64,000 bases of DNA from the NCBI RefSeq assembly GCF_006538325.1, contig NZ_BJKK01000002.1, positions 62,001 to 126,000 on the forward strand, in the 5' to 3' direction. How positions within the stretch are numbered: the first letter of the stretch is position 1; the number at the start of each line of letters is the position of its first letter. Source of the DNA: Alteromonas sp. KUL42 (GTDB taxonomy: Bacteria; Pseudomonadota; Gammaproteobacteria; Enterobacterales; Alteromonadaceae). Shown here in pieces: positions 47,057 to 56,290 of the stretch. The notes beneath the pieces were generated by a model. It did not search any database, was not told where the DNA came from, and was given only the letters and a program-made list of their open reading frames with translations. The position numbers and the translations under genes are program-made.

Positions 47057-49992
47057 ACGCGGGTCTCGAATATTTGATGTGGTCGTGTTTTTAAGGTCTC
47101 AGGAATTTGTCCTCGCTGAAAACTCGATTTTTCTACCTCTAATCCGAGTGACGTCAAACGTCGTGTTAAATAAGGCATGGTGTCGGCAATACGGCGTAAG
47201 ATAACTTCATTAGATGCGTACAAATCGATAGTTATCGAAGACTTGTCTATTCGTGATTTTGCTAATACCTGGCCAGTATCACCAATATCAAGCTTCATTG
47301 TTACATTCCATAGTGCACGTCCATTTTCTGCTTTCTTATCGTTTTGTTTTCTCTCTTGTTCTCGGTGGATCAATAATTCGGCAGGAGACTGGTACTGAGA
47401 TAAAGACGGAAGCACATAATAAAAACTGTCTTGTCCCTGAATGCGACTATCTGCACTGGCTATTTTACTTTGTTGATGGTTGGCCAATAGTGTTTTCAGT
47501 TGAGAGAGTAGTTGTTGTCGGCTATCTAACTGGGACAGGTCTTGCGTGACCCGACTGGGTTGCGCCGTTGAGCCTATATTAGATAGGGTTTTTGAGACAA
47601 CCGATTCCGGTGCATCAATCAGGCTTTTTAAACTTGGCTGACGTTGCATTGCGCGCCCCGCTAAGGCCAATTGTACCAAAGCAACAAGGCCTTGAACGAA
47701 GTTCGAATTACTTGCGGGCGACGTCAAGTTGATAGGTGTTGTCAATAGCGCATTGGTCGTTAAAATGCTTTGTAGGCGACTTGGTAAATCTTGGGCAGCT
47801 GTAGTTTGGCTGCTGTTCTGGTTGGCACTTTGTTTCTCGGTTTCAGACGTGGAATTACTTATCGCTAGGCTTTCTGTCTGCTTTAGAGGTTCGTTAATAT
47901 TTTCTCCCCCGGCTTTGGCAACGGGTTGCCCCTGAAGCACACTTGACTTGGACGTAGTTAAAACCGAAGTAATTTCACCACTTGACGCAGGCGCTGAATT
48001 TGATGTCGCAGTATTATTGAAGATACTTGGTGGTGCCGTTTCTGCGGTACGTGTTGTATTCACACGCTGACTTTCAAGCGCTTTACCCGCATTCAATGAA
48101 GCGGTTTCATTTACTTTTGTCGATGCCGATAACACATTTTCTTTACGAGCGACATTCTCTTTGCCAGTGTCTTTAGCTGTGGCATTTTCTAAACCAGTAG
48201 CAATAGGCTTTGAACGCGGGTTGACATCTGAGTCTATCAATTGCTTTTCAACTGAAGTTGCCAATGTCTCTTTCATCACATGACCAAACTGATGCTTTAC
48301 CGCGGATATTAGGTCACTGGACACATTTTTTGCTTGTAAGCCCAAGTTATTAAGCAATGACCCTAAATTGGTATGCGTAGTGTCTTGCTTGACCTTAGTG
48401 CCCAATATTTCTGAAATAGAAATGCGATTATCATTTGTCACTGCATTCCCCGTTTGAGCAACTGGCGTTAACGTGTTTGGCCTAAGCGAAGCATTGTTTG
48501 AGGCAAGTGAGGTACTTGGGCTTTGCCCAAGCATTTTGGCGGGGCTGATGGTTGACACGTCTAAACTTTTTAGTGTCTGAAATACTTTATCTAATGAAGC
48601 GATATTACTACGAGCTACATCCGCTTTTGTTGTCTCTGCGCCATTTACAATACTAAGTAATTGACTAAGTGCTTGATTGGTACTGCCTGTTTGGCTTAAC
48701 AAAGCGCGGGACAATTGGCTAATGGCTTGATGTACATCGCTGCCTTTAAGGGCTGTTGGATCAAGCATTCCTGTTCGAACAGTACGCGTTTGCGCTGCTA
48801 CTTCAGAAATATTGTTCGTTTGAGGTGACGTACTCATTTTGCCATTAGCTGGTCTACTAACCGGCGACATTTCTACGATATTTGCTTTTGGTAGTGCGTC
48901 GAGGCTCACATTTTTTACCAAGTTGTTAGATAAAACAGGAAAAGCTGGTAAGGACGCTTGGTGGAAGGTTGTAGAAGACTGTGTTGAAGAAGAGGGGGTC
49001 GTTATAGCATTGTGCGTGATAGCAAGTACCGCTTTATTTTGTGCAACATGTGTTGTCAAAGAAACATTTCCCGAAGGCCCTTCTTTGATACTTAATAAAG
49101 CAACACTTTTGAGCACGTTGCTCGTATTTTGATTCTCAGTGGGAAGTAATTGCTGTAATAAAGCTGGCGAAGTCCTATTCAGCTCAACTGCCACAGTACC
49201 TTGCTTCAAACCACTTTCTATAATTTGATGTTGCAACGCTGCAGCATTGCTCGACACTTTCAACGTTGTTGGCAGTAAAGGCGCTGATGCACTGCTTGAT
49301 GTTGTTGCTGAACTAACAACAGGCGTTAACTTCAACGCTATTTCTTGGCTGCTTGTTGTAGATACCGTCAAATTCACTTGTTGACCAAGGTAAGCTTGTA
49401 GTGCTGTTTTGTCAGTCTGGGTTGATACTAGAAGTGGTATAACGTTGTTTTGGGCCGACGTTGTCCCATTTGCCATACCTATTCCCGAGCTTAACGCTAA
49501 GCCTAATTGGCCACTAGACAGTACTGTCACGCGTCCTTTTAAAGAAATGGCCCCATCATTTGTTGCTAAAGTCTGTGCTATTGCGTTAATTAAACTGTTT
49601 TGCTGACTTGCTGGCAGTGTTGCAATGTGTTGTTGCACGCTTGTAGAAGTTAACAGTGAAACCGAATTGCTCACACTGGATGATGGCAAAGAGACCATCT
49701 GCGGGTTCTGAACGGCTTTTATCGCATTATTGGAAGGCAAAGAAACGGTTAGCACCCGACTAGCCGACTTTTCAGATTGAAGAGGTTGAATAGAAAGTAT
49801 CTGCTCAGGTAGTCGGCTTACTGCGACCCGCGCCGCATTCTCTAATGCGGCAGCTTGCGCCAACGAAAGTGTTGGTACTGCCGAAGGCACAGAATGGCTT
49901 ACGTTCGCGTTACTTGAAGAAACGTTCGAAGACACTGCACCTGCACCTGCGTTGGCAGCATTGGCTAATAATGAAGTTAATTGCGATATCAT
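47053..49992 (-). CDS. FliK-like flagellar hook-length control protein
   Basis: A 979-residue, mostly disordered protein rich in Ser, Thr, Asn, Gln and Ala. The C-terminal 110 residues carry the FliK-type fold (LWNVTMKLDIGDTGQVLAKSRIDKSSITIDLYASNEVILRRIADTMPYLTRRLTSLGLEVEKSSFQRGQ). FliK proteins measure hook length and switch FlhB specificity. It is about twice the usual FliK length. No signal peptide, as expected for a type III export substrate. Overlaps the FlhB-like gene. No other flagellar gene is present, so it is probably a second copy outside the main cluster. Confidence 0.75.
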   Translation of the reverse strand: MISQLTSLLANAANAGAGAVSSNVSSSNANVSHSVPSAVPTLSLAQAAALENAARVAVSRLPEQILSIQPLQSEKSASRVLTVSLPSNNAIKAVQNPQMVSLPSSSVSNSVSLLTSTSVQQHIATLPASQQNSLINAIAQTLATNDGAISLKGRVTVLSSGQLGLALSSGIGMANGTTSAQNNVIPLLVSTQTDKTALQAYLGQQVNLTVSTTSSQEIALKLTPVVSSATTSSSASAPLLPTTLKVSSNAAALQHQIIESGLKQGTVAVELNRTSPALLQQLLPTENQNTSNVLKSVALLSIKEGPSGNVSLTTHVAQNKAVLAITHNAITTPSSSTQSSTTFHQASLPAFPVLSNNLVKNVSLDALPKANIVEMSPVSRPANGKMSTSPQTNNISEVAAQTRTVRTGMLDPTALKGSDVHQAISQLSRALLSQTGSTNQALSQLLSIVNGAETTKADVARSNIASLDKVFQTLKSLDVSTISPAKMLGQSPSTSLASNNASLRPNTLTPVAQTGNAVTNDNRISISEILGTKVKQDTTHTNLGSLLNNLGLQAKNVSSDLISAVKHQFGHVMKETLATSVEKQLIDSDVNPRSKPIATGLENATAKDTGKENVARKENVLSASTKVNETASLNAGKALESQRVNTTRTAETAPPSIFNNTATSNSAPASSGEITSVLTTSKSSVLQGQPVAKAGGENINEPLKQTESLAISNSTSETEKQSANQNSSQTTAAQDLPSRLQSILTTNALLTTPINLTSPASNSNFVQGLVALVQLALAGRAMQRQPSLKSLIDAPESVVSKTLSNIGSTAQPSRVTQDLSQLDSRQQLLSQLKTLLANHQQSKIASADSRIQGQDSFYYVLPSLSQYQSPAELLIHREQERKQNDKKAENGRALWNVTMKLDIGDTGQVLAKSRIDKSSITIDLYASNEVILRRIADTMPYLTRRLTSLGLEVEKSSFQRGQIPETLKTRPHQIFETRV

Positions 49993-50084
49993 AAATTGAT
50001 TATCGGCACGCCAAATAAAATCCTTACGTTAATTAAAGCATGCATTATGTACATTATGAAATGTGACAGTGTTTCAATAGTGAT

Positions 50085-50150
50085 TAGAGCGTGTTGACCT
50101 TTGCTGTGCGTTTTTGCAGCAAAGTGTACCGAAAAGGTCAACAAGCTCTA
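50085..50150. repeat. Palindromic element in the fliK-like/ccmA gap
   Basis: Outer arms 50085-50102 (TAGAGCGTGTTGACCTTT) and 50133-50150 match at 17 of 18. An inner perfect stem CTTTGCTG (50099-50106) / CAGCAAAG (50117-50124) shares bases with it. A related 28-nt half-copy lies at 29362-29389 (23 of 28 identical to 50125-50152), so this is likely a dispersed repeat. The rest of the gap 49993-50319 shows no gene. Confidence 0.6.
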
Positions 50151-50319
50151 GTTAATTGATGATCATAGCAACTTTGCCGGATAAATATACGTACAAGCAA
50201 TTGTGCTTTGTCATTGAAGTAAATCATATTTAATTCGAATTCGCGACTGCGAAAAAGCCCGCTTGTGGTAAACTAGCGCCGTTTTTTTGAGTAAAAAGGT
50301 AAATTGGGGTGTGTAGGCT

Positions 50320-50943
50320 GTGTTAGAGGCGTGCAGTTTAACGTGCAGTAAGCGGGATAGAACGCTTTTTGAAGGGTTGTCACTGGCTATCAACGCTGGT
50401 GAATTACTCTATTTGCGCGGCCCAAATGGCGCAGGGAAAACCAGTTTGTTACGGCTTCTTACTGGCTTGAGCGAACCTGAAAATGGTCGCATTTGTTATA
50501 ATGGCAAAGACATTAAACATACTCGCGCTGATTATTTTTCCGATTTGCTTTATTTAGGCCACAAGAGCGGAACCAACGGCAGCCTGTCTGCGCTTGATAA
50601 CCTCAATTTTTGGCTGGCCCAGCACGATATCCATCAATCGACAGAAGTACTTTATCGCGTACTTGAGACAATAGGTTTGGTGGGGTTAGAAGATGTACCA
50701 GTTAGGTATCTATCGGCAGGGCAACAACGCCGTGTCGCACTTTCAAGATTGTGGCTTAAACCAGCAAAAGTGTGGGTTCTTGATGAGCCTTTTACTGCTC
50801 TTGATTCTAAAGGCATCTATTTACTTGAAAATTTGATGAAGCAGCATATACAAAATGGCGGTTTAGCCATCGTCACATCGCACCAACCGTTATCTGAAAA
50901 TGCAGGGGCACATCGCGTATTTGACCTGGAGTACCGCTTCTAA
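50320..50943 (+). CDS. ccmA: Heme exporter ATPase CcmA
   Basis: A 207-residue ABC ATPase of cytochrome c maturation system I. Walker A GPNGAGKTSLLRLLTGL (near 34-50), signature YLSAGQQRRVALSRL (near 127-141), Walker B WVLDEPFTALD. It powers release of heme-loaded CcmE from CcmC/D. GTG start (MLEACSL) with TAGG upstream. First gene of ccmABCDEFGHI; its stop overlaps the ccmB ATG by one base. Confidence 0.95.
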   Translation: MLEACSLTCSKRDRTLFEGLSLAINAGELLYLRGPNGAGKTSLLRLLTGLSEPENGRICYNGKDIKHTRADYFSDLLYLGHKSGTNGSLSALDNLNFWLAQHDIHQSTEVLYRVLETIGLVGLEDVPVRYLSAGQQRRVALSRLWLKPAKVWVLDEPFTALDSKGIYLLENLMKQHIQNGGLAIVTSHQPLSENAGAHRVFDLEYRF

Positions 50944-51608
50944 TGTCGCTTTACCAAGGTATTTTTAAACGGGATATGCACATTGCTTTTAAGCAAAAAG
51001 CAGAATTAGTGCAGCCATTGATGTTTTTGTTGATGGTGGTAACGCTGTTTCCTCTTGGGGTAAGCCCTTCACCAGATACGCTGCAACGCATTGGCCCCGG
51101 GGTGATATGGATTGCTGCTATTCTTTCTTCATTAATGGCAATGGAGCGGCTTTTTAGAGATGATTTTCAAGACGGTTCGCTAGAACAATATGTATTGTCA
51201 GGTATGGCACTGCCCGCAGTGAGTACAGTAAAGGTGGTTGCTCATTGGCTGGTTAGTTTTGTTCCTGTGTTGTTATTATCGCCACTATTGGCGATGTTTT
51301 TGAACCTAACATTCGATATGTATGTGGCACTATTATTAACCTTGATATTAGGTACGCCATTACTGTCATTAATTGGAGCGATTGCAGTTGGCTTAACAGT
51401 GGGGTTGCAAAAGGGAGGTGTGCTGCTGGCATTACTTCTTATTCCTGTATTTATACCTTTACTGATATTTGCCACGTCTGCCGTGGATTCTGCCGCACTG
51501 CAATTACCTTATTACCCGCAACTTGCTATTATCGCTGCCATGTTGTTACTGGCTGCAGCGTTGGCACCATTTGCCATAGCGTATTCATTAAAAGTGAGTC
51601 AAAACTAA
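50943..51608 (+). CDS. ccmB: Heme exporter permease CcmB
   Basis: A 221-residue inner-membrane protein with six helices, partner of CcmA. Family traits: FKRDMHIAFKQKAELVQPLMFLLMVVTLFPLGVSPSPDTLQRIGPGVIWIAAILSSLMAMERLFRDDFQDGSLEQYVL near the N-terminus. Overlaps ccmA and ccmC by one base each. Cytoplasmic membrane. Confidence 0.95.
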   Translation: MSLYQGIFKRDMHIAFKQKAELVQPLMFLLMVVTLFPLGVSPSPDTLQRIGPGVIWIAAILSSLMAMERLFRDDFQDGSLEQYVLSGMALPAVSTVKVVAHWLVSFVPVLLLSPLLAMFLNLTFDMYVALLLTLILGTPLLSLIGAIAVGLTVGLQKGGVLLALLLIPVFIPLLIFATSAVDSAALQLPYYPQLAIIAAMLLLAAALAPFAIAYSLKVSQN

Positions 51609-52372
51609 TGTGGAAGTGGTTACACCCTTACGCTAAAACAGAGCGCGCCTATCAACTTTGCATCACACTTCAGCCTTGGTTATGGGTGGGTGCAATTCTG
51701 TGTTTGAGCATTGGAACCGTATGGGGGTTAGCGTTTGCTCCACAGGATTATCAGCAAGGTGACTCATTTCGCATTATCTATATTCACGTGCCCAGCGCCA
51801 TATTATCTATGAGTACCTATGTCGCAATGGCAATTGCTGCATTAGTAGGCATGGTGTGGCAGTGGCGCACGGCTTATATGACAATGATAGCAATGGCTCC
51901 CATTGGTGCAGCATTAACCTTTATTGCTTTATTTACCGGCGCAGCATGGGGAAAGCCTATGTGGGGAGCTTGGTGGGTGTGGGATGCGCGCCTAACGTCA
52001 GAACTGATATTACTGTTTTTGTACATTGGTGTGATTGCACTTTACGGCGCGTTTGAAGACAAACAGCAAGCAGGTAAAGCGGCTGGCGTAATGGCTTTAG
52101 TCGGCGTGGTGAATATTCCAATAATTCACTATTCGGTAGAGTGGTGGAACACGTTGCACCAAGGTGCAACCATTAGTAAGTTTGATAACCCGTCAATCGC
52201 ACCCGAAATGTTATGGCCTTTGCTGATTAACCTGTTGGGTTTTGCTTTTTTCATTGGCGCAGTAACCACTATTCGACTTCGCAACGAAATAGTCCTGCGT
52301 GAGCAACACCGACCGTGGGTGCAAGCCTTGGCTGAGCAAGCGCTGTTACCACACAAAACTCGGGAGCGTTAA
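51608..52372 (+). CDS. ccmC: Heme lyase subunit CcmC
   Basis: A 254-residue six-helix protein that presents heme to CcmE. The tryptophan-rich WWD motif reads WGAWWVWDARLTSELILLFLYIG in the middle, with axial histidines in YIHVPSAILSM and IIHYSVEWWNTLHQGAT. Directly coupled to ccmB; ccmD follows after one base. Confidence 0.96.
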   Translation: MWKWLHPYAKTERAYQLCITLQPWLWVGAILCLSIGTVWGLAFAPQDYQQGDSFRIIYIHVPSAILSMSTYVAMAIAALVGMVWQWRTAYMTMIAMAPIGAALTFIALFTGAAWGKPMWGAWWVWDARLTSELILLFLYIGVIALYGAFEDKQQAGKAAGVMALVGVVNIPIIHYSVEWWNTLHQGATISKFDNPSIAPEMLWPLLINLLGFAFFIGAVTTIRLRNEIVLREQHRPWVQALAEQALLPHKTRER

Positions 52373-52373
52373 T

Positions 52374-52580
52374 ATGCAGTTTGATTCCTTTGCTGATTTT
52401 ATACATATGGGCGGCTACGCCTTCTATGTATGGTTATCGTTTGGTGTAACCTTTGGTGCGATGTGCATTATTGCTATTCAAAGTTATGTAAAACACAAAG
52501 CGTTACTAAATGCAGTAATAGCAGACAAAGCGCGTAAAGCGCGAATTGAGAGAGCGCGTCAGAACGAGAAACGGTCCTGA
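52374..52580 (+). CDS. ccmD: Heme exporter protein CcmD
   Basis: A 68-residue protein with one membrane helix (about 18-38) and a basic tail, as usual for CcmD, which helps release holo-CcmE. ATG 52374 (MQFDSFADFIHMGGYAFYVW) with CGGGAG upstream; an in-frame start at 52299 lies inside ccmC and is unlikely. Confidence 0.92.
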   Translation: MQFDSFADFIHMGGYAFYVWLSFGVTFGAMCIIAIQSYVKHKALLNAVIADKARKARIERARQNEKRS

Positions 52581-52614
52581 CAAATTAGTTAGTTTTTGGA
52601 AGTGAGTAAGTGGC

Positions 52615-53127
52615 ATGAACCCAAGGCGAAAGCAGCGTTTAGCGGTAGTAGGTATTGTCGGTTTTTTAGTGGTTAGTGCAATCGGTCTAATGCTTTATGC
52701 ATTGAATGACAGTATTGATCTTTTCTATACGCCTAGCGAGATTGTAGAAGGTAAAAATGGGCAAGTACCACAGATTGGCCAACGCCTGCGTATTGGTGGC
52801 ATGGTTGTACCTGGCAGTGTTAAGCGCAACAGCGAAAGCTTGGCGGTGAGTTTTGATCTTATTGATACCGGACCTACCGTAACCGTTACCTTTGATGGCA
52901 TATTGCCTGACCTTTTTCGAGAAGGACAAGGTATTGTTGCAACAGGTGTACTGACAGATAAAGGTCATATAAAAGCACAAGAGGTTCTGGCTAAACACGA
53001 CGAAGAATATATGCCTCCCGAATTAGCTGAGAAAATGAAAGGGATAAAGCATGTCAAGCCTGAAAATATGCCTACCTATGAATATTCAGAGGCAACTACA
53101 GGTAACAATGATACCGGAGGCTTGTAG
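52615..53127 (+). CDS. ccmE: Periplasmic heme chaperone CcmE
   Basis: A 170-residue membrane-anchored chaperone: helix at about 9-29, then an OB-fold. The heme-binding histidine is H128 with Y132 in [12 protein letters not shown], the HxxxY motif. It carries covalently bound heme from CcmC to CcmF. Within the ccm operon, 3 bp before ccmF. Confidence 0.96.
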   Translation: MNPRRKQRLAVVGIVGFLVVSAIGLMLYALNDSIDLFYTPSEIVEGKNGQVPQIGQRLRIGGMVVPGSVKRNSESLAVSFDLIDTGPTVTVTFDGILPDLFREGQGIVATGVLTDKGHIKAQEVLAKHDEEYMPPELAEKMKGIKHVKPENMPTYEYSEATTGNNDTGGL

Positions 53128-53130
53128 ATT

Positions 53131-55209
53131 ATGGTTCCTGAGTTAGGGAATATTGCGCTTACCCTTGCACTTGTACTTTCAATATTATTGGCAGTGTATC
53201 CTTTGTGGGGAGCGCATCGTCAACATGATGCACTGATGGCATCCGCTAAACCACTCGCCATTGGTCTTTTTACCTTTACGCTAATTGCTTATCTTTGTTT
53301 AACGTATGCTTTTGTGACGGACGACTTCAGTGTCGCCTATGTGGCACAACACTCCAACAGTCGTTTACCCATTTATTATAAAATCACAGCAGTGTGGGGC
53401 GGACACGAAGGATCATTCTTGCTGTGGGTACTCATGCTATCTATTTGGACAGTTGCGGTAGCGATATTTAGCAAAGGTATTCCTCTTGCTATGGTAGCGC
53501 GTGTATTGTCGGTATTGGGTATGGTGGGTATTGGTTTTTATTTATTTATGCTTTTGACGTCGAACCCGTTTAATAGCATGTTGCCTTTCTTCCCTGTTGA
53601 CGGACGAGACCTTAACCCCTTGCTGCAAGATTTTGGCATGATCATTCACCCGCCAATGCTGTATATGGGCTATGTCGGGTTTTCAGTCGCATTTGCTTTT
53701 GCTATTTCTGCATTGATATCGGGTCAACTTGATTCGACGTGGGCTCGTTGGTCTCGCCCCTGGGTTATTGCTGCTTGGGCGTTTTTGACAGTGGGTATTG
53801 CCCTTGGCAGTTGGTGGGCGTATTACGAGCTTGGCTGGGGCGGATGGTGGTTCTGGGATCCGGTTGAAAATGCCTCATTTATGCCGTGGTTAGTGGGTAC
53901 TGCGCTTATGCACTCATTGGCGGTTACTGAAAAGCGCAAGGCGTTCAAGTCTTGGACGGTACTGCTTGCCATTGCCGCTTTTAGTTTGAGTTTGCTAGGC
54001 ACATTTTTGGTACGTTCAGGGGTTATCGTATCAGTTCACTCCTTTGCCAGCGATCCTACGCGGGGGCTGTTTATTCTTGGAATTCTAATTGTTTTAAGTG
54101 GCTTTGGTTTGTTGCTTTACGCAATGCGCGCAGCGTCACTGAAAAGCCCTGGTCGCTACCAAGCATTCTCGCGTGAAGTGTTACTAATGGGTAATAACGT
54201 ATTTTTGTGCGCGGCGACTTTGGTTGTGCTACTTGGTACCTTATTGCCACTTGTTCACAAAGAACTTGGTTTAGGCAGCATTTCAGTGGGGGCTCCCTTC
54301 TTCAACCAGATGTTTACGCTATTGATAGTGCCTTTTGTATTAATACTTGGTTTAGGGCCACTAACGCGTTGGAAGCAACAGCGTGCTAAAGATTTGCAAA
54401 AGCAATTGTTGGTTGCTGCCGGTATTGCGGTAAGTGCGGCGTTATTGGTGAATTTTGCCTATGACGCACCAAGTTATATGGGCATATTGGGCATGATATT
54501 AGTATTTTGGATCTTGGTAACCACGATTCAAGAAGTATTACAGCGCCTATCTGCTATGCCTAATGCATCGATAACACACGCTAGCATGTTGGATAAATTA
54601 CGTAAGCTTACGCCAAGCCACTGGGGTATGGTGCTTGGACACGTAGGTTTTGCTATCGCAATTATTGGAATTACCTTGGTTTCCAACTATGAAACTGAAC
54701 GCGATGTGCGTATGGACGTTGGTGATAGTGTGACCTTAGGTGGTTATGAATTTACTTTCCGAGATGTGAAAAAAGTACAAGGCCCCAACTATGAAGCTGA
54801 TGCAGGCGTTTTCGATGTGTATAAGAACGGAGAACATATTGCGCATTTAGCGCCTGAAAAGCGCCTGTATATTGTGCAGCGTATGCCAATGACAGAAGCG
54901 GCAATTCATTCAACACTGTCTCGCGATTTATTTATCGCTATGGGTGAGCCTCTAGATAACGGCGCATGGGCAATACGTATATACATAAAACCCTTTGTTA
55001 TCTGGATTTGGGCTGGGGCTGTGGTGATGGCGTTGGGTGGCATCTTTTCAATTAGTGATAAGCGCTATCGCATGGCTAAAGTGAAAAAACTTAAGCAAGC
55101 CTTTAGCAACGCGGTGGGCGACAAGTTAGCTGATAATAAAGAAAAGGCACAAAAAACACCATTAGCGACTAACAAGGCGTTTGACTCTGGTATAAAGGGA
55201 GACGTGTAA
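53131..55209 (+). CDS. ccmF: Cytochrome c heme lyase CcmF
   Basis: A 692-residue protein of about 14-15 helices that attaches heme to apocytochrome c. WWD motif GWGGWWFWDPVENASFMPW (near 231-249), preceded by GGHEGSFLLWVLMLS and DFGMIIHPPMLYMGYVG with heme-ligand histidines. A large periplasmic loop lies near 530-620 before the last helix. The stop overlaps the ccmG start by one base. Confidence 0.97.
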   Translation: MVPELGNIALTLALVLSILLAVYPLWGAHRQHDALMASAKPLAIGLFTFTLIAYLCLTYAFVTDDFSVAYVAQHSNSRLPIYYKITAVWGGHEGSFLLWVLMLSIWTVAVAIFSKGIPLAMVARVLSVLGMVGIGFYLFMLLTSNPFNSMLPFFPVDGRDLNPLLQDFGMIIHPPMLYMGYVGFSVAFAFAISALISGQLDSTWARWSRPWVIAAWAFLTVGIALGSWWAYYELGWGGWWFWDPVENASFMPWLVGTALMHSLAVTEKRKAFKSWTVLLAIAAFSLSLLGTFLVRSGVIVSVHSFASDPTRGLFILGILIVLSGFGLLLYAMRAASLKSPGRYQAFSREVLLMGNNVFLCAATLVVLLGTLLPLVHKELGLGSISVGAPFFNQMFTLLIVPFVLILGLGPLTRWKQQRAKDLQKQLLVAAGIAVSAALLVNFAYDAPSYMGILGMILVFWILVTTIQEVLQRLSAMPNASITHASMLDKLRKLTPSHWGMVLGHVGFAIAIIGITLVSNYETERDVRMDVGDSVTLGGYEFTFRDVKKVQGPNYEADAGVFDVYKNGEHIAHLAPEKRLYIVQRMPMTEAAIHSTLSRDLFIAMGEPLDNGAWAIRIYIKPFVIWIWAGAVVMALGGIFSISDKRYRMAKVKKLKQAFSNAVGDKLADNKEKAQKTPLATNKAFDSGIKGDV

Positions 55210-55829
55210 TGAAGAAGGCACCTTTAGTTGCTATACCTCTTGTACTGTTCTTATTGTTGGTAGTCTTTCTTTTCAAAGGGCTTTTTTCAGACCCTCGCGA
55301 GCTAGATTCTCAAGTGAAAGATAAAACACTACCTAGCTTTTCATTACCAGATTTAATGAAACCTGACATCACCTATACGCCTGACGATTTCAAAGGCAAA
55401 GTGACTATTTTGAATGTTTGGGGTGTGTGGTGTGTGACTTGTGCGGTTGAAATGCCTTTTTTAACGGAATTAAAAAACGAAGAAAATGTGCATATTGTTG
55501 GTCTTTATTTTGACCAAGACTTGGACCCCGACTTTGGAACTAAAACACTCACACGGGTGCAGCAAGAAGTTATTGAGATGTTGGGTCGATACGGTAACCC
55601 ATATGCCTTTAATATTTTTGACGTATATCGAGATACCTCATTAGATTTGGGTGTTACCGGAGCGCCAGAGCATTTTGTTATCGATGCTGATGGTATTATT
55701 CGAATGCATCATATTGGTGACATTAATGAGCGAGTTTGGAATAACAAAATTGGACCGTTATACAAAGCGCTTGTGGCAGAAGCAATGTCTGGCGAAGTAA
55801 ACCAAATCAGTACAAAGGGCACAATGTGA
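55209..55829 (+). CDS. ccmG: Thiol:disulfide oxidoreductase CcmG (DsbE)
   Basis: A 206-residue membrane-anchored thioredoxin-like protein, helix about 7-25. The active site reads WGVWCVTCAVEMPF (CxxC near 78-81) and the cis-Pro loop GVTGAPEHFVID. It reduces the CxxCH thiols of apocytochromes. The C-terminus is about 20 residues longer than usual. Overlaps ccmH by 4 nt. Confidence 0.95.
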   Translation: MKKAPLVAIPLVLFLLLVVFLFKGLFSDPRELDSQVKDKTLPSFSLPDLMKPDITYTPDDFKGKVTILNVWGVWCVTCAVEMPFLTELKNEENVHIVGLYFDQDLDPDFGTKTLTRVQQEVIEMLGRYGNPYAFNIFDVYRDTSLDLGVTGAPEHFVIDADGIIRMHHIGDINERVWNNKIGPLYKALVAEAMSGEVNQISTKGTM

Positions 55830-56290
55830 TGAGAAAGCTAATGCGGGTATTTATTGCTTTTCTTACCGCTGTGTTTGTTGCATTACCAGCAACTTACGCT
55901 GTTGAAGACAAATACGAGTTTGATTCACCTCAGCAACGAGAAAGCTTCTTACAGTTAACAGCTGAACTTCGTTGCCCGATGTGTCAAAACCAAAATATTG
56001 CAGATAGCGACGCGATGATCGCCCATGACATGCGCCGCAAAGTTTATAGTTTGCTCAAGCAAGGTAAGTCTGAGCAAGAGGTCATTGATTATATGAAGGC
56101 GCGTTATGGTGACTTTGTACATTATAAACCGCCGGTAACTTTAGCAACCCTATGGCTATGGTTAGGACCTGTATTCTTTATTGTAGTAGCACTTATTGTT
56201 GTAATTAGAAGACGATCGGTAACCCCTCCGGAAGATATGGCGGCTAAGCTCGCAAAAGCAGATGCAATGTTGGAGCAAGAGAAAGAATGA
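55826..56290 (+). CDS. ccmH: Cytochrome c maturation protein CcmH (CcmL type)
   Basis: A 154-residue protein: signal peptide (to about 25), redox motif LRCPMCQNQNIADSDA (near 49-64), one C-terminal helix (about 108-128) and a cytoplasmic tail. It corresponds to the N-terminal half of E. coli CcmH; the TPR half is the separate ccmI gene downstream, overlapping by 4 nt. Confidence 0.95.
   Translation: MMRKLMRVFIAFLTAVFVALPATYAVEDKYEFDSPQQRESFLQLTAELRCPMCQNQNIADSDAMIAHDMRRKVYSLLKQGKSEQEVIDYMKARYGDFVHYKPPVTLATLWLWLGPVFFIVVALIVVIRRRSVTPPEDMAAKLAKADAMLEQEKE

Noticed and set aside
47053-49992. The low-complexity Ser/Thr/Asn region considered as a surface adhesin
   Set aside because: There is no signal peptide, and the C-terminal FliK-type domain with an adjacent FlhB-like gene explains it better.
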